A DNA stretch of 5,106 nt from Holophagae bacterium (GTDB lineage: Bacteria; Acidobacteriota; Thermoanaerobaculia; Thermoanaerobaculales; Sulfomarinibacteraceae): contig JAUWTC010000240.1 of assembly GCA_030609785.1 (NCBI GenBank), forward strand, positions 1 through 5,106, read 5' to 3'. A model generated the notes under the pieces. The model did no database searches. It worked only from the letters and a program-made list of their open reading frames with translations, and had not been told where the DNA came from. The translations under genes and the position numbers were made by a program. Within the stretch, counting starts at the first letter, position 1; each line of letters begins with the position of its first letter. Of the stretch, positions 4,076 to 5,106 are shown piece after piece.

Positions 4076-5106
4076 CTAAAGAACCGGGGCGGTGAGACGC
4101 GCCAGACTCACGGCGAGCTTGAACCAGAAGGACCGGTCGGCATAATCGGAAGACTGCATCTCCCGTGAAGCGGCAAAGTCATCGAGGAACATCTGCTCGA
4201 CTTCGGTGGCAAAGATCTCATCGGCAACGAAGGCGGTGATCTCGAAGTTGAGCCGGAACGAGCGGTTGTCGAAATTGGCGGTTCCGACCGCCGCCACGTT
4301 GTTATCCACCAGCATCGCCTTCTCGTGGAGGAAGCCATCCGTGTAGCGGAAAATCTTGACCCCGGTGCTGCCGGCCTCGTCGAAGTAAGAAAAGGCCGCC
4401 AGGTAGACCAGCAGGTGATCCGGCTCATCGGGAATCAGGATGCGGACATCGACGCCGCGGAGACCGGCCAGTTGGAGGGCCGCCATCACCGCCTCGTCGG
4501 GCACGAAGTATGGGCTCGCGATCCAGATCCTCTCCTGCGCGGAGTTGATGGCGTGGACGAACATCAGCCCGGCGGTCTCGAGCTCGTCGGCCGGGCCCGT
4601 CGGGATGATCAGCACGTCAACCCCGTCCTCGTCGATGTGCTGTGGGGCCCAATCGAACTCGGGGATCGAATCCGTGGCCCAGTGCCAGTCCTCGAAGAAG
4701 GACAGCTGTGCCGCCAATGCCGCCGGGCCTTCGATCTTGATGTGGGTGTCACGCCAAGCCCCTAATGGGCCCTTGCCGAGATACTCGTCGCCCACGTTGT
4801 GGCCACCAATCCATGCCGTGTGGCCGTCGGCAACCACGATCTTGCGGTGGTTGCGGAAGTTGATCTGGAAGTGATTGCGGGGCCCTTTGCGAGAGTGAAA
4901 GTCGAGAGCCTCGACGCCGGCCTCGCGGAGCTCCTCGATGTAGCGTCCGGGAAGCTTGTAGCTGCCGACCTCGTCGTAGAGGAAGAAGACCCGGATGCCC
5001 TCCCGGGCCTTGGCAATGAGCCTTGTCTTGAGCTCCCGCCCTAGGCCGTCGTCCTTGACGATGTAGAACTGAACCAATACGTAATCCTCAGCCGCCTCGA
5101 TACCCT
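4076..5106 (-). CDS. cls: Cardiolipin synthase / phospholipase D-family protein (5' end outside window)
   Basis: The frame runs off the right edge of the window. The TTG at 5077 is only an internal Leu, since nine more codons (GIEAAEDYV) stay open upstream. About 342 residues are visible. Numbered from that Leu, the first HKD motif is HRKIVVAD at 77-84 followed by GHTAWIGGHNVGDEY, and the second is HEKAMLVD at 251-258 followed by GTANFDNRSFRLNFE. Two complete HxKxxxxD motifs with this spacing define the phospholipase D superfamily. The following NFDNRSFRLNFE and the C-terminal SLARLTAPVL match ClsA-type cardiolipin synthases. These enzymes join two phosphatidylglycerols into cardiolipin and glycerol at the inner membrane. 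The N-terminal membrane segments of that family would lie outside the window and cannot be checked. Another PLD-family transferase is possible. The gene ends at TAG (4076-4078), convergent with the toxin gene. Confidence 0.93.
   Translation of the reverse strand, partial: GIEAAEDYVLVQFYIVKDDGLGRELKTRLIAKAREGIRVFFLYDEVGSYKLPGRYIEELREAGVEALDFHSRKGPRNHFQINFRNHRKIVVADGHTAWIGGHNVGDEYLGKGPLGAWRDTHIKIEGPAALAAQLSFFEDWHWATDSIPEFDWAPQHIDEDGVDVLIIPTGPADELETAGLMFVHAINSAQERIWIASPYFVPDEAVMAALQLAGLRGVDVRILIPDEPDHLLVYLAAFSYFDEAGSTGVKIFRYTDGFLHEKAMLVDNNVAAVGTANFDNRSFRLNFEITAFVADEIFATEVEQMFLDDFAASREMQSSDYADRSFWFKLAVSLARLTAPVL

Noticed and set aside
4325..4765. Plus-strand open frames opposite the cls gene
   Set aside because: They are antisense shadows of a gene with two intact HKD motifs and have no motif of their own.

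Overview
The window comes from a GC-rich bacterial chromosome. Its genes have strong third-position G/C and ordinary Shine-Dalgarno sites. The long arginyl-tRNA synthetase with its divergent motifs resembles a subtype I associate with Acidobacteriota and similar deep-branching environmental phyla. That assignment is recalled from general familiarity, so it is tentative. No rRNA, tRNA, transposase, integrase or CRISPR array is visible.

Layout, left to right. (1) Bases 1-458: the 3' end of a plus-strand TPR-repeat protein that begins outside the window. (2) Bases 459-863: a 405-base gap with no credible gene. It holds an 11-bp inverted repeat and the argS ribosome binding site. (3) Bases 864-3032: complete argS (722 aa), the housekeeping gene of the window. 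(4) Bases 3032-3300: a repeat-dense, non-coding stretch that starts on the last base of the argS stop codon. It has two ~75-nt units, each able to fold into a closing stem plus three triloop hairpins. A separate strong hairpin lies between the units, and two runs of short purine-rich tandem repeats follow. (5) Bases 3339-3999: a compact type II toxin-antitoxin operon with its own promoter/operator region, an AbrB/MazE-type antitoxin and a Doc (Fic-fold) toxin that overlaps it by one base. (6) Bases 4076-5106, minus strand: the 3' part of a cardiolipin synthase/phospholipase D-family gene, convergent with the toxin gene.

The genes do not form one pathway. argS is a core translation gene, the cls-like gene belongs to membrane lipid synthesis, and the toxin-antitoxin pair looks like an accessory cassette placed between them next to the repeat-rich 3' flank of argS. 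Doc toxins act on the translation factor EF-Tu, but nothing here suggests a functional link to argS.

The least expected signal is the duplicated cloverleaf-like hairpin element at 3032-3209. Its two copies differ at six stem pairs and every difference is compensated. Six of the seven hairpins in the region have GNA-type triloops. This points to selection or mechanism acting on structure, but two copies in one window cannot separate a functional RNA from a structured intergenic repeat family.
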